From positions 13,777,140 through 13,841,139 of the forward strand of contig NC_064623.1 of assembly GCF_023898315.1 (NCBI RefSeq): a stretch of DNA of 64,000 nucleotides. The letters run 5' to 3'. Made by a program: the position numbers and the translations under genes. The notes below the pieces were generated by a model that worked only from the letters and a program-made list of their open reading frames with translations, ran no database searches and was not told the DNA's origin. Source of the stretch: Schistocerca nitens. Its lineage: Eukaryota > Arthropoda > Insecta > Orthoptera > Acrididae. Positions 34,701-44,292 of this stretch are shown piece after piece (positions within the stretch are counted from its first letter, which is position 1; each line of letters starts with the position of its first letter).

Positions 34701-35422
34701 TTCTCGACCAATGTTCCAGCTTTACGGCCGAGCTTTTTGCTCTCCATCAGGCCGTTCAGTATGCCCGCCGCCACCGCCATTCATCGTATGTACTCTGCTC
34801 TGACTCACTCAGTGCTCTTCAGAGCCTTGGAGCCCCCTCTCTGGTCCATCCCTCGATTCAACGGATACAGCAGTCCCTCCATTCTTTCGCTGATAATGGT
34901 GGTTCCGTCAGCTTTCTGTGGGTTCCCGGACATGTAGGAGTGCCTGGGAATGAGGCTGCGGATGCTGCAGCCAAGGCTGCAGTCCTCCTGCCTCGGCCAG
35001 CCTCCCATTGTGTCCCGTCATCGGACGTTCGGGGGGATGTATGCAAGAGGCTTGTGTCGTTGTGGAGGGATGCTTGGTCATCCCTCCACGGAAACAAGCT
35101 CCGGGCCGTAAAACCGCTCCCAACTGCTTGGACAACATCCTCCCGACCATCTCGGTGCGAGGAGGTCCTCCTGACCAGGTTGCGGATTGGGCATTGCCGG
35201 TTTAGCCACCACTACCTGCTCTCCGGTGACCCAGCCCCGCAGTGCCCTTGTGGTCAGGCATTAACAGTGCGCCATGTTTTATTGTCGTGTCCCTGTTTTA
35301 GTCAATTTCGTGTTGTCCTGTCCCTGCCATCTACTTTACCGGATGTTTTAGCTGATGATGCTCGGGCAGCTGCTCGTATTCTGCGTTTTATAACTTTAAC
35401 TGGCTTGTCCAAAGACATTTAA
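31745..35422 (+). pseudogene. ORF2 of element 3, several inactivating changes
   Basis: The start is MALLHWNIRGIRSNRE, 43 nt after ORF1. Domain order is as in element 2. Damage: a CGA codon (as in copy 1) reads TGA at about 32705, a C-to-T change at a CpG; one codon is lost in RT motif A (FFDLKAYDT against FFDLEKAYDT); a 2-nt deletion near 34480 and another indel near 34675 shift the frame. RNase H starts with YTDASK instead of YTDGSK. The last frame runs to 35422 (…LTGLSKDI). FVDDF and the endonuclease motifs remain. Confidence 0.92.
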
Positions 35423-35521
35423 CCTTTTTACTTATTTTATCTGCATCTTTGTCAGGTCCTTCTGGTGTCCCCCCATCCCCTTGAGTTTTACCGGATTCCA
35501 TGTGCTCTAACAACAGTGACT

Positions 35522-35552
35522 GGGCGCTAATGACCTCAGCAGTTGAGCGCCC
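35522..35552 (+). promoter_or_regulatory. 3'-terminal RNA hairpin of element 3
   Basis: GGGCGCT (35522-35528) and AGCGCCC (35546-35552) enclose AATGACCTCAGCAGTTG, one base different in the loop from copy 1. The A-tail and duplication follow directly. Confidence 0.75.
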
Positions 35553-35819
35553 TTAAACCCAACCAAAAAAAAACTATTTAGATACTGTGTGCTTCACAAT
35601 AATGTATTACTTTATTGCCGTTTCACACAGTGTGATAGCTGGTGCAACTGAATTCCATACAGCACCTGGGAGAACCTAACCTTGGGCACCCATAGAGCAC
35701 TGGGGATCCTGGAGGGGCTAAATGTGCAGGGAAAATCAATGACTATTGCTATTTTCCTTTCCTACAAAGTATAATGGATTATCCAGAAATGCCTAGTCTG
35801 TCAAAATGTTAAACCTTTG

Positions 35820-36330
35820 AACCATGGCTCCGAAGGTGAGCTACACCTAATCATTGCCAAGAAACCACTGCAAACCCTTGCCATTGACTTTAGGTGGGCC
35901 CCTTCCCTGGGACTGTGCAGGTGTTAAACACATTGTTGCAATATGAGAGCTACCTTCAAAATATGTCAATTTACACATCTTGGAAAGTGCCACTACTGAA
36001 GTGACAACATGACAATGAAAAATTAAACTCCACATGTTGGCAATCAAGAAGCAATCATTTCTGATAATGCACAAAACTTTACTAGTGTAAAATGGAATCA
36101 GTTCCTGCATGTATATGATATTGAACAGATACTAAAGTCAAGGTACCATCCTGAAAGTAAACCCAGAGAAAGAGAGCTTAGAGAGTTGGATGGATTAATG
36201 AGAACTTCTGCTTCAAACAACAAATTTTGTGGCCAAATTACTTTGCATTATTTTAAGGATATTTTAATAATCTACTTCATACATATATGGAATGTTCTCC
36301 TGCTCTCTCATCCTCTTCAACCTCTCCTCA
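35820..36330 (+). pseudogene. LTR-retrotransposon integrase remnant
   Basis: Plus-strand fragments give KPLQTLAIDF (about 35870, first Asp block), EAIISDNAQNFTSVKWNQFL (about 36050, second Asp block), then SRYHPESKPRERELRELDGLMRT (about 36140) with the Glu region, followed by DILNNLLHTYM-like text. The order D, D, E and the HP..NP.ER-like motif match integrases of Gypsy- or BEL-type elements. Frames shift and no other pol domain is seen. It continues the relic that element 3 interrupts. Confidence 0.7.
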
Positions 36331-37341
36331 ATATATGTGGCAGTATTCTCACCTGCACAAAGAACATTATGTATAAGAACAGATGTGAGAGAGAGATATG
36401 AAAAGAAACAAATATTGCTGAAAGACATTTATTGGCAGAACTGACCTTTGCTTGGGAAGTTCAGTTAGCAGAGCACATGCACATGAAAGGCAAAGGTCCC
36501 CAGTGCAAGTCTGAGTCTTCCACAGAGTTTTAATCTGTGACCAATTTTTATTTTGGAGCACACTCCACTGAGGAGTGAAATATTTACTAGGACATTTACT
36601 ACAGCTTCAGAAGCCACAGGTATTTAACACTTACCCCAAGTCAACAAAAATTTGAATCTTAGGAATAATGTTCGTAAAACCTGTATTGCAACTCTGAATA
36701 TTTATCACAAAGTTGTTTATGATCAACAAAGATGTAAATGAGTATAATGTTACTACCTAGCCAGTGTTTCATACACCATGTCAGCGGATGACCACTTCTG
36801 CTTGTTTTAATGCCAGCTTCTATCAGTGTTTCCTCATCCAACATGCTTCTGGTATTTGCTAAAGACAAAACACATTCTGTGTAATGGTACTTTTTAGCAG
36901 TGTACTGTTTCTTAGTTATTTTATTTGTGATTAAAATAAAACATCTACATTATTTCATATTTATAACAAACAATTCTAAAAAATAAAAGTAGTGCACCTG
37001 TAATACAGCTGACGTGTTAAAAATCAAATATGTAACTGAAATTTGACTCAAATGTAATCACATTTTGAATAATAAAATCTTAGAACAACATTGGAGATAA
37101 AGAACATATTGTGGCAATGTGCCACTGTTGGTGGTTTTACTTTTAAAAAGTTCTTGTCTTAATATTTACAACATTCTGTTCAACTGTGTGCTTGTATGTG
37201 GCCAATGAGGGGTGAATGAGAGGAAAAGGAAAATGCATGAGGGGGAGGGGGGCGCGGCCTTTGTGAAAATGCAAAGACAACTGTCAGACTTTAGTCACAA
37301 CAGACATGCCTATAGAACTTTAAACTGTCATCCCTCCTTAG
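36331..37341. other. AT-rich spacer
   Basis: No coding motif or repeat boundary was seen. Open frames here are below 75 codons. Confidence 0.5.
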
Positions 37342-37411
37342 CCCCTGCGGGTCCGGGGATTAGAATAGGCCCGAGGTATTCCTGCCTGTCGTAAGAGGCG
37401 ACTAAAAGGAG
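37342..37411 (+). promoter_or_regulatory. Conserved LINE 5' leader (element 4)
   Basis: Same leader text as in element 3, from CCCCTGCGGGTCCGGGG to GGCGACTAAAAGGAG, here followed by a different 5' UTR (GACCATCCCCCTTACGG…). Its junction with unlike downstream sequence suggests leader exchange between subfamilies. Confidence 0.72.
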
Positions 37412-38048
37412 ACCATCCCCCTTACGGGGGTAGTTAGCGCCTGCGTCCGGAGACGGACGGTTTCACGACCTATAATCGTGGTCTTTTTGGTTTTTCACTT
37501 CTCGTTTCTTCATTCCTTTTGTTGGTTCCTTTCTTTGCTCTTCTCCACTTCACTGCCTTCCTTACTCTTTCCCTTGACTTCTCCTTGCCTTCTCATTGCC
37601 TTTTTCTCCTTGCCTTCTCATTGCCTTCTTCTCCTTGCCTCCTTCTCCTTGCTTTCTCATTGCCTTCTTCTCCTTGCCTTCTCTGGTCTCCGCCTCGGCG
37701 TTTGAGACAGTCTGTCCTCTTTCTCCCTCTCTCTTCTTTTTCCTCTTCTTCCTTCCTCCCTGTGCGTGTCTGAAGGCCGACCCACGCGTTCGCACGCGTA
37801 GCCGGTGACGGGGTAACGCGTAAGTCCCCGCCCTGGGTAGACATGTAAGGCACGCGCGTACCCCCTGGTAAAGGCCAGGCCCGGGGAGGGGTGATTGCCT
37901 GAGCTGATACCTTCTGACCATGCCGATTGGTCCCTCCGTCTGTTTCTCGGGAGGTGTGACCTGAGGTGTAAACATTCACCTAAGGCGGGAGTGCCCTCTG
38001 AGAGGGTCCCCACAAGGAAGGAGCGCGCCATCGGAGACGCTGGCAATC

Positions 38049-39464
38049 ATGGGGGATTCCTCCGCAATGGATTCTACTCCATCGCTTTCGACTTCGACCC
38101 ACAAACGGAAACGTGACCAGCCAACAGTGACAAAAATACTACCGCCTGCCCCACAGTTCCTCGTCGTTTCTCGATCTGAGGAAGGAAAGGATTTTTCCTC
38201 TGTCAACCCTTTCGTTATCCAGAAGGGCGTCGATGCCATAGCTGGATCTGTCAAATCTTGTACCAGATTGCGTAACGGTACCCTATTACTCGAAACTGAG
38301 AGCGCCTTTCAGGCACAAAAACTGCTTCGGGCCACACTCCTTTACACTTTCCCTGTCCGGGTGGAGGCTCACCGAACTTTGAATTCGTCTCGTGGTGTGG
38401 TCTATACTAGATCACTCGACGGCTTGACTGACGAGGAGATTCAATCTTTCCTCGCTGAGCAGGGCGTGACGGCTGTCCATAGGGTCATGAAAAAGGTCAA
38501 CAATGACCTTGTACCGACCCGGACACTTTTCTTAACCTTCGATAGTATTAAGCTGCCATCGCGCATCAAGGCGGGCTACGAGGTTATTTCTGTTCGCCCC
38601 TATGTCCCGACACCTACGCGCTGCTACCAGTGTCAGCGTTTCAATCACACTCGACAGTCTTGTTCCAATGCGGCTAAATGTGTCACTTGTGGCAGGGATG
38701 CCCATGAGGGTGACTGTCCACCTCCGTCTCCTCGTTGTGTGAACTGTCAGGGTGACCATGCCGCATCCTCCCGCGACTGTCCTGTCTATAAGGAAGAACG
38801 CTGTATCCAGGAAATTCGAGTCAAAGAGAAAGTGTCCACCTCGGCTGCTCGCAAGCTATTGGCTAGTAGGAAGCCCACGCTGCTCCCAGCGGGGAAATAC
38901 AGCACTGTCCTCGCCTCTCCTCGGACTACCCGGGAGGTAGCAACCCAGACATGCGATCTGACCTTCAGCACCACGGTCGTCCGTTCGGCCAGTGCTAAGA
39001 TCGCGCGGTCGACGTCTCCTCTTCCTCCCATCACCCCACAGACACCAGCCACTTCCTCAGCTTCTGCTCAGTCGAAGACCCCGAAGTCAGATGCACGGGC
39101 CTTCAAGAAGGAACCATCCCGTGCAGACTTCCTCCGTCCCTCGACCTCCCAGCCTTCGACCGGTACTTCCACCAAACGTCCTTCTAAAAAGGCGCATAGG
39201 AAGCACAGTTCTCCTTCTCCGCCGCGGCGCCTTTCTTCTCCTGCGCCACCCAGCGGTTGCCGCCCCAGGCCGTCATCCGTTTCGCCTGGCCGCACCGCTG
39301 GTAGCCGAACATCTGGCCGTTCACCGGCGGAGGAAGCTCCCCCTCCCGGCCATTCTCCTGAGATGGCCGATGACCCTATAGACCCCATGGACGATGACTG
39401 TCTGCCTCCTGCTAGCGGCGGCAGTGCTCGCTCGAAGCCAGGCCCTAAGCGGCCTTCGAGGTGA
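38049..39464 (+). CDS. ORF1 zinc-knuckle protein of element 4 (intact)
   Basis: A 471-residue frame opens with MGDSSAMDSTPS. A conserved N-terminal region (QFLVVSRSEEGKDF, RGVVYTRSLDGLTDEEIQ) is followed by three Cys/His knuckles: CYQCQRFNHTRQSC (CX2CX4HX4C, about residue 192), CVTCGRDAHEGDC (CX2CX4HX3C, about 210) and CVNCQGDHAASSRDC (CX2CX3HX6C, about 230). A basic Ser/Pro/Arg tail ends in SKPGPKRPSR. Proteins of this kind coat element RNA and assist strand annealing. The first 400 residues match element 2 closely, but the last residues match copies 1 and 3, which marks a recombination point. ORF2 follows after 28 nt in another frame, so it probably needs re-initiation. Confidence 0.92.
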   Translation: MGDSSAMDSTPSLSTSTHKRKRDQPTVTKILPPAPQFLVVSRSEEGKDFSSVNPFVIQKGVDAIAGSVKSCTRLRNGTLLLETESAFQAQKLLRATLLYTFPVRVEAHRTLNSSRGVVYTRSLDGLTDEEIQSFLAEQGVTAVHRVMKKVNNDLVPTRTLFLTFDSIKLPSRIKAGYEVISVRPYVPTPTRCYQCQRFNHTRQSCSNAAKCVTCGRDAHEGDCPPPSPRCVNCQGDHAASSRDCPVYKEERCIQEIRVKEKVSTSAARKLLASRKPTLLPAGKYSTVLASPRTTREVATQTCDLTFSTTVVRSASAKIARSTSPLPPITPQTPATSSASAQSKTPKSDARAFKKEPSRADFLRPSTSQPSTGTSTKRPSKKAHRKHSSPSPPRRLSSPAPPSGCRPRPSSVSPGRTAGSRTSGRSPAEEAPPPGHSPEMADDPIDPMDDDCLPPASGGSARSKPGPKRPSR

Positions 39465-39492
39465 CCCCTTCTCTCATCTTCCTTTTCTTACG

Positions 39493-42400
39493 ATGGCACT
39501 TATTAACTGGAATATTCGCAGCATTCGCTCCAACCGAGAGGACTTGAAGTTGCTGCTCCGCTCGCATCGTCCGCTCGTCGTAGCCCTCCAGGAAACGAAG
39601 CTACGCCCATGCGATCAAATTGCCTTGGCACACTACACCTCTGTGCGTTTTGACCTACCCCCTGTGGTAGGTATCCCAGCTCATGGAGGGGTTATGTTGC
39701 TGGTCCGGGATGATATTTACTACGATCCTATCACGTTGCACACCGGCCTGCAGGCAGTTGCCATCCGCATTACTCTCCCCACTTTTACATTTTCCATTTG
39801 TACCGTTTACGCTCCATCGTCATCTGCCGTTACCAGGGCAGACATGACGCAACTTATTGCTCAGCTACCTGCACCATTTTTGTTAACTGGAGACTTCAAT
39901 GCCCACCATCCTCTTTGGGGCTCTCCAGCATCCTGCCCGAGGGGCTCCCTGTTAGCAGACCTTTTCAACCAGCACAATCTTGTCTGCCTCAATACTGGCG
40001 CCCCTACTTTTCTTTCGGCCGCATCTCACACCTATTCCCATTTAGATCTCTCTATATGTACTCCCCAACTTGCACGCCGGTTCGAGTGGTACGCACTGTC
40101 TGATACATATTGGAGCGACCACTTCCCGTGTGTTATCCATCTCCTGCAGCATACTCCCTCTCCGTGCTCCTCTCGTTGGACCATCTCCAAGGCAGACTGG
40201 GGGCTCTTCTCTTTCAGGGCGACCTTTCAGGATCAAACCTTCACCAGCTGCGATCGTCAGGTCGCACACCTCACGGAAGTCATTCTCGCTGCTGCTGAAT
40301 ATTCCATCCCTCACCCTACTTCTTCTCCACGTCGCGTACCGGTCCCCTGGTGGACCGCAGCATGTAGGGACGCTTTACGTGCTCGTCGACGTGCTTTACG
40401 CACCTTTAAACGCCACCCTACAGTGGCGAATTGTATTAATTATAAACGATTACGTGCTCAGTGTCCTCGTATTATTAAAGAAAGCAAGAAAGCCAGCTGG
40501 GCTGCTTTCACCAGCACCTTCAACAGTTCTACTCCTTCTTCTGTTGTCTGGGGTAGCCTGCGCCGGCTATCTGGCACTAAGGTCCACTCCCCAGTTTCTG
40601 GCTTGAAGGTCGCGAATGAAGTCCTTGTGGCCCCTGAGGCTGTCTCCAATGCCTTCGGCCGCTTTTTCGCCGAGGTTTCGAGCTCCGCTCATTACCACCC
40701 TGCCTTCCTCCCCCGCAAACAGGCAGAGGAGGCTAGGCCACCTAACTTCCGCTCCTCGAATCGTGAAGGTTATAATGCCCCATTCACCATGGGGGAACTC
40801 GAAAACGCACTTGGCCGATCACGGTCCTCCGCTCCAGGGCCTGATTCTATTCATATTCAGATGCTGAAGAACCTTTCTCCTGCGGGTAAAGGTTTTCTTC
40901 TTCGTACTTACAATCGCATCTGGATTGAGGGACATGTTCCCGCATGCTGCCGCGAGTCTATTGTTGTCCCGATTCCTAAGCCGGGGAAGGACAAGCACTT
41001 GCCCTCCAGTTATCGACCCATCTCGCTTACCAGCTGTGTCTGTAAAGTGATGGAGCGAATGGTTAACTCTCGATTGGTTTGGCTGCTCGAGTCTCGACGC
41101 CTACTTACCAATGTACAATGTGGATTTCGTAGGCGCCGCTCTGCTGTTGACCATCTGGTTACCTTGTCGACCTTCGTTATGAATAACTTCTTGCGGAAGC
41201 GCCCGACCGCGGCTGTGTTCTTTGATTTGGAGAAGGCTTACGACACCTGTTGGAGGGCGGGCATTCTCCGCACCATGCATACATGGGGCCTTCGCGGTCG
41301 CCTCCCTCTTTTTATTCGTTCCTTTTTAATGGATCGACAGTTCAGGGTACGTGTGGGTTCTGTCCTGTCAGACTCCTTTCGCCAGGAGAATGGGGTGCCA
41401 CAGGGCTCAGTTTTGAGCGTCGCTCTCTTCGCCATAGCGATCAATCCAATAATGGATTGCCTCCCAGCTGATGTATCAGGCTCCCTTTTCGTGGACGATT
41501 TTACCATCTATTGCAGCGCGCAGCGTACGTGTTTCCTGGAGCGCTGTCTTCAGCGTTCTCTTGACCGTCTTTACTCCTGGAGTGTCGCCAATGGCTTCCG
41601 TTTTTCTGCCGAGAAGACGGTCTGTATTAACTTCTGGCGCTACAAAGAGTTTCTCCCACCGTCCTTACGACTCGGTCCCGTTGCTCTCCCATTCGTGGAG
41701 ACAACAAAATTTTTAGGTCTTACATTTGACAGGAAACTTAGTTGGTCTCCACATGTGTCATATTTGGCTGCCCGTTGTACCCGTTCTCTCAATGTCCTCC
41801 GTGTTCTCAGTGGTATGTCGTGGGGAGCGGATCGAACCGTCTTACTTCGCCTATATCGGTCGATCGTCCGCTCCAAGCTGGATTATGGGAGCTTCGTATA
41901 CTCCTCTGCACGGCCATCCATCTTACGCCGCCTCAACTCCATACAACATCGGGGTTTACGACTTGCAATCGGAGCGTTTTATACTAGTCCCGTCGAGAGT
42001 CTTCATGCTGACGCTGGTGAGTTGCCACTCACCTACCGGCGCGATATACTGCTTTGTTGGTATGCCTGTCGGCTACTGGCAATGCCTGACCACCCGTCTT
42101 ATCATTCCTTTTTTGATGACTCTCTCGACAGTCAATACGGGTTGTATGTCTCTGCCCTGCTACCCCCTGGAGTTCGCTTTCGTCGCCTCCTTCAACACCT
42201 TAATTTTTCACTCCCTGCAACCTTTCGAGTGGGCGAAAGCCACACGCCACCTTGGCTCCAGGCTCAGGTTCGCGTCCACCTAGACCTCTGCTCGCTCCCG
42301 AAGGTTACCCCCGGTTCAGTCTACCACTCCCGTTTTGTCGAACTTCGTTCGGAGTTCATTAATATGACCTTCATTTATACAGATGGCTCTAAGACCACTG

Positions 42401-43173
42401 ACGGGGTCGGGTTTTCTTTTATTGTCGGGGCACAAAGTTTCAAATACCGGCTCCATGGCCTTTGTTCGATCTTCACAGCTGAGCTCTTTGCCCTCTACCA
42501 GGCTGTTCTGTACATCTGCCGCCACCGACATTTTGCATATGTCATCTGCTCCGATTCCCTGAGCGCTATCCAGAGCCTCAGTGATCCGTACCCGGTTCAC
42601 CCTTTCGTGCACCGGATCCAACGCTCTCTTCAGCAGCTGGTGGACGTCGGTTCTCCGGTTAGCTTTATGTGGGTTCCTGGCCATGTCGGTATCCCTGGGA
42701 ACGAAGCTGCAGATGCCGCGGCCAAGGCTGCGGTCCTCCAGCCTCGGACAGCTTCTTGTTGTGTCCCTTCGTCCGATTTTAGCAGGGTAATTTGTCGGCG
42801 CATTTTATCGCAGTGGCATGCCGATTGGGCTGCACTTACAGACAACAAACTTAGGGCCCTAAAACCTCTTCCCGTGGCTTGGACGTCCTCCTCACGCCCT
42901 TCTCGGCGGGAGGAGGTCGTTTTGGCCCGGTTACGAATTGGCCACTGCCGGTTCAGCCATCGCCATCTGCTGACGGCTGCGCCGGCGCCGTTCTGCCCAT
43001 GTGGGCAATTGCTGACGGTCCGCCACATTTTAACGGTCTGTCCGGATTTTAACACCCTGCGTTTTAATCTTGGCCTGCCATGTACTGTAGAAGCCATTTT
43101 AGCGGATGACCCACGAGCAGCTGCTCGCGTTCTTCATTTTATCAATTTGACAACCCTCTCAAAGGACATTTGA
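39493..43173 (+). CDS. ORF2 polyprotein of element 4: EN-RT-RNase H (intact)
   Basis: The start is set at the ATG of MALINWNIRSIRSNRE, equivalent to the other copies; the frame is open further upstream only as overlap with ORF1. The product has 1226 residues. Endonuclease: ETKLRP, GDFNAHHPLWGS (about 133), SDHFPC. RT: PIPKPGKDKHLPSSYRPIS (about 494), FFDLEKAYDT (about 576), GVPQGSVLS, FVDDF (about 666). RNase H: YTDGSKTTDG (about 962), AELFALYQAV, CSDSLSA, PGHVGIPGNEAAD (about 1062). C-terminus: CPCGQLLTVRHILTVC. All acidic catalytic residues I can check are present, so target-primed reverse transcription is plausible. Closest to copies 1 and 3 along its whole length. Confidence 0.94.
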   Translation: MALINWNIRSIRSNREDLKLLLRSHRPLVVALQETKLRPCDQIALAHYTSVRFDLPPVVGIPAHGGVMLLVRDDIYYDPITLHTGLQAVAIRITLPTFTFSICTVYAPSSSAVTRADMTQLIAQLPAPFLLTGDFNAHHPLWGSPASCPRGSLLADLFNQHNLVCLNTGAPTFLSAASHTYSHLDLSICTPQLARRFEWYALSDTYWSDHFPCVIHLLQHTPSPCSSRWTISKADWGLFSFRATFQDQTFTSCDRQVAHLTEVILAAAEYSIPHPTSSPRRVPVPWWTAACRDALRARRRALRTFKRHPTVANCINYKRLRAQCPRIIKESKKASWAAFTSTFNSSTPSSVVWGSLRRLSGTKVHSPVSGLKVANEVLVAPEAVSNAFGRFFAEVSSSAHYHPAFLPRKQAEEARPPNFRSSNREGYNAPFTMGELENALGRSRSSAPGPDSIHIQMLKNLSPAGKGFLLRTYNRIWIEGHVPACCRESIVVPIPKPGKDKHLPSSYRPISLTSCVCKVMERMVNSRLVWLLESRRLLTNVQCGFRRRRSAVDHLVTLSTFVMNNFLRKRPTAAVFFDLEKAYDTCWRAGILRTMHTWGLRGRLPLFIRSFLMDRQFRVRVGSVLSDSFRQENGVPQGSVLSVALFAIAINPIMDCLPADVSGSLFVDDFTIYCSAQRTCFLERCLQRSLDRLYSWSVANGFRFSAEKTVCINFWRYKEFLPPSLRLGPVALPFVETTKFLGLTFDRKLSWSPHVSYLAARCTRSLNVLRVLSGMSWGADRTVLLRLYRSIVRSKLDYGSFVYSSARPSILRRLNSIQHRGLRLAIGAFYTSPVESLHADAGELPLTYRRDILLCWYACRLLAMPDHPSYHSFFDDSLDSQYGLYVSALLPPGVRFRRLLQHLNFSLPATFRVGESHTPPWLQAQVRVHLDLCSLPKVTPGSVYHSRFVELRSEFINMTFIYTDGSKTTDGVGFSFIVGAQSFKYRLHGLCSIFTAELFALYQAVLYICRHRHFAYVICSDSLSAIQSLSDPYPVHPFVHRIQRSLQQLVDVGSPVSFMWVPGHVGIPGNEAADAAAKAAVLQPRTASCCVPSSDFSRVICRRILSQWHADWAALTDNKLRALKPLPVAWTSSSRPSRREEVVLARLRIGHCRFSHRHLLTAAPAPFCPCGQLLTVRHILTVCPDFNTLRFNLGLPCTVEAILADDPRAAARVLHFINLTTLSKDI

Positions 43174-43284
43174 TTCTGCTGTTTTCCTTTTTTAATCCTA
43201 TGCCTGTCAGTCTGTCTTTTATCGTGTTTTCCGTTTCGTTGATGTTTTAAACTTGTGACTCGCGGTGCATTCCTCACGTAGTCT

Positions 43285-43315
43285 GGGCGCTAATGACCGT
43301 TGAAGTTGTGCGCCC
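43285..43315 (+). promoter_or_regulatory. 3'-terminal RNA hairpin of element 4
   Basis: GGGCGC (43285-43290) pairs with GCGCCC (43310-43315) around TAATGACCGTTGAAGTTGT, nine bases before the A-tail. Confidence 0.75.
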
Positions 43316-43338
43316 TGAAACCACAAAAAAAAAAAAAA

Positions 43339-44010
43339 GTATCTCCATCAGTCCTGGTGCAAACTAGATAACGGGGGAAAGGTTTTGCCCCTAGCAAACG
43401 GGCCTGACCCTCTTCCCAGGGGGTAGCCATGGAAGGGAAGGCCGAAGGGGCAAGAGAAGTAGCACTTGAGGAATCAGTTCCACGCAGAGAGACGGCCGCA
43501 GAAGAACGGCCAGAGTTCTGGACCCGTATGCATTTCATTTGCATAGCGTCCGCCCTGATACCACCCACTCCGATCAGGGGCTCTCCTCATGGGCGCCACC
43601 CAGCCACAGCAAGGGCCGTCTGGCACGGCGGCCATTGCCGGGAGTTCTGATGCTCCAGGATGACGAGCAACCACTCCAAGGCATGCATGAGGTGGTCACA
43701 GCTCAGGTATCAGAAGTGTAATCCCTGTGTGTTCAGGGGGCTCAACCAAAAGGGTACATAGCGACCCCACCATACTGGCTGGCTACCGTGCTGGCTATGC
43801 ACCCTAGTATCAGACAACGACGTGAAAGAAAAGGTGGAATGTACTAGGAGGGAGCACGTCGGAGACACTAGGAAAGGTGCTCTTCCCCAAATGGCTCACA
43901 CTACGGAGGAAAAAGTTTGTAATGGAGGTCAAACCCCAGAGGGGGATCAAGGAATGCCAAAAGGAGATGATTATGCAACAAAGCCGAATTGGAAAACCAA
44001 CAGAACCAGG
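43339..44010 (-). mobile_element. 5' fragment of a LINE related to element 3 (opposite strand)
   Basis: Read on the minus strand it carries 5' UTR text matching element 3 and 11.7-11.9 kb (GGGGTTTGACCTCCATT, CCAGCACGGTAGCCAGCC, AACTCCCGGCAATGGCC). It then enters the start of ORF1 (ATPWEEGQARLLGAKPFPRY then LVCTRTDGDT), where it is cut by the A-tail of element 4. The first Met is at about 43568 or 43541. The rest of ORF1 and ORF2 are missing. No leader was recognised at its 5' end near 44010. Confidence 0.8.
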
Positions 44011-44089
44011 ATGATAGTGGGGCCAACATAAGCAAGGACACCAAGAGAGGGAGAGGAGAGGGCGAGGGGAAGGAGCAAGGAGGGGAAGG

Positions 44090-44200
44090 GAAAGGAAATG
44101 CAGCCCTGGAGAGAAAGAAGGCTGCAATCGCTCGGGGCCCCGTGCTCGCCACGCACGTATCCACAAGAGTTGTGGACTCCCTGGGAGGGGAGGGGGCGGT
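44090..44200 (-). repeat. Conserved segment shared with 21766-21860
   Basis: Reverse complement of GGCTGCAATCGCTCGGGGCC…CACAAGAGTTGTGGACTCC matches the segment upstream of element 2. It lies next to the 5' end of the fragment at 43339-44010, so in both places it neighbours a LINE 5' region. Confidence 0.5.
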
Positions 44201-44238
44201 ATAGGAGGGAGAGAAGGCGGAGGATGAGGATTAGGGGA

Positions 44239-44278
<40 letters not shown>
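44239..44278. repeat. (GAT)13 microsatellite
   Basis: About 40 bases of pure GAT/ATG units, directly left of the inverted repeat arm. Confidence 0.95.
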
Positions 44279-44292
44279 GGGGGCAAGTCTGC

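Larger units (their letters stand above)
29522..35572 (+). mobile_element. Full-length non-LTR retrotransposon element 3 with TSD
   Basis: The element is about 6.05 kb and bounded by a 13-bp duplication. It has the conserved leader, a 5' UTR with a nested 61-bp insertion, ORF1, ORF2, a 3' hairpin and an A-tail. Sequence is nearly identical to copy 1 where they overlap, so the two are sister copies. ORF1 has a 4-nt deletion; ORF2 has one nonsense codon, one in-frame codon loss in RT motif A, and two frameshifts. It inserted into an older LTR-element relic. Confidence 0.95.
37342..43338 (+). mobile_element. Complete non-LTR retrotransposon element 4, both ORFs open
   Basis: About 6.0 kb from the conserved leader to the A-tail (43325-43338). 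ORF1 (471 aa) and ORF2 (1226 aa) are uninterrupted, so this is the best candidate in the window for an autonomous copy. The 5' UTR after the leader and most of ORF1 match element 2; the end of ORF1 and all of ORF2 match copies 1 and 3. No target-site duplication was found: the left flank is AT-rich spacer and the right flank is an opposite-strand LINE fragment, so the insertion was imperfect or a flank was later deleted. Confidence 0.93.

Noticed and set aside
38049-43173. ORF1 and ORF2 fused by frameshifting
   Set aside because: ORF1 ends 28 nt before the ORF2 ATG and the ORF2 start is conserved in all copies, so separate initiation is simpler.
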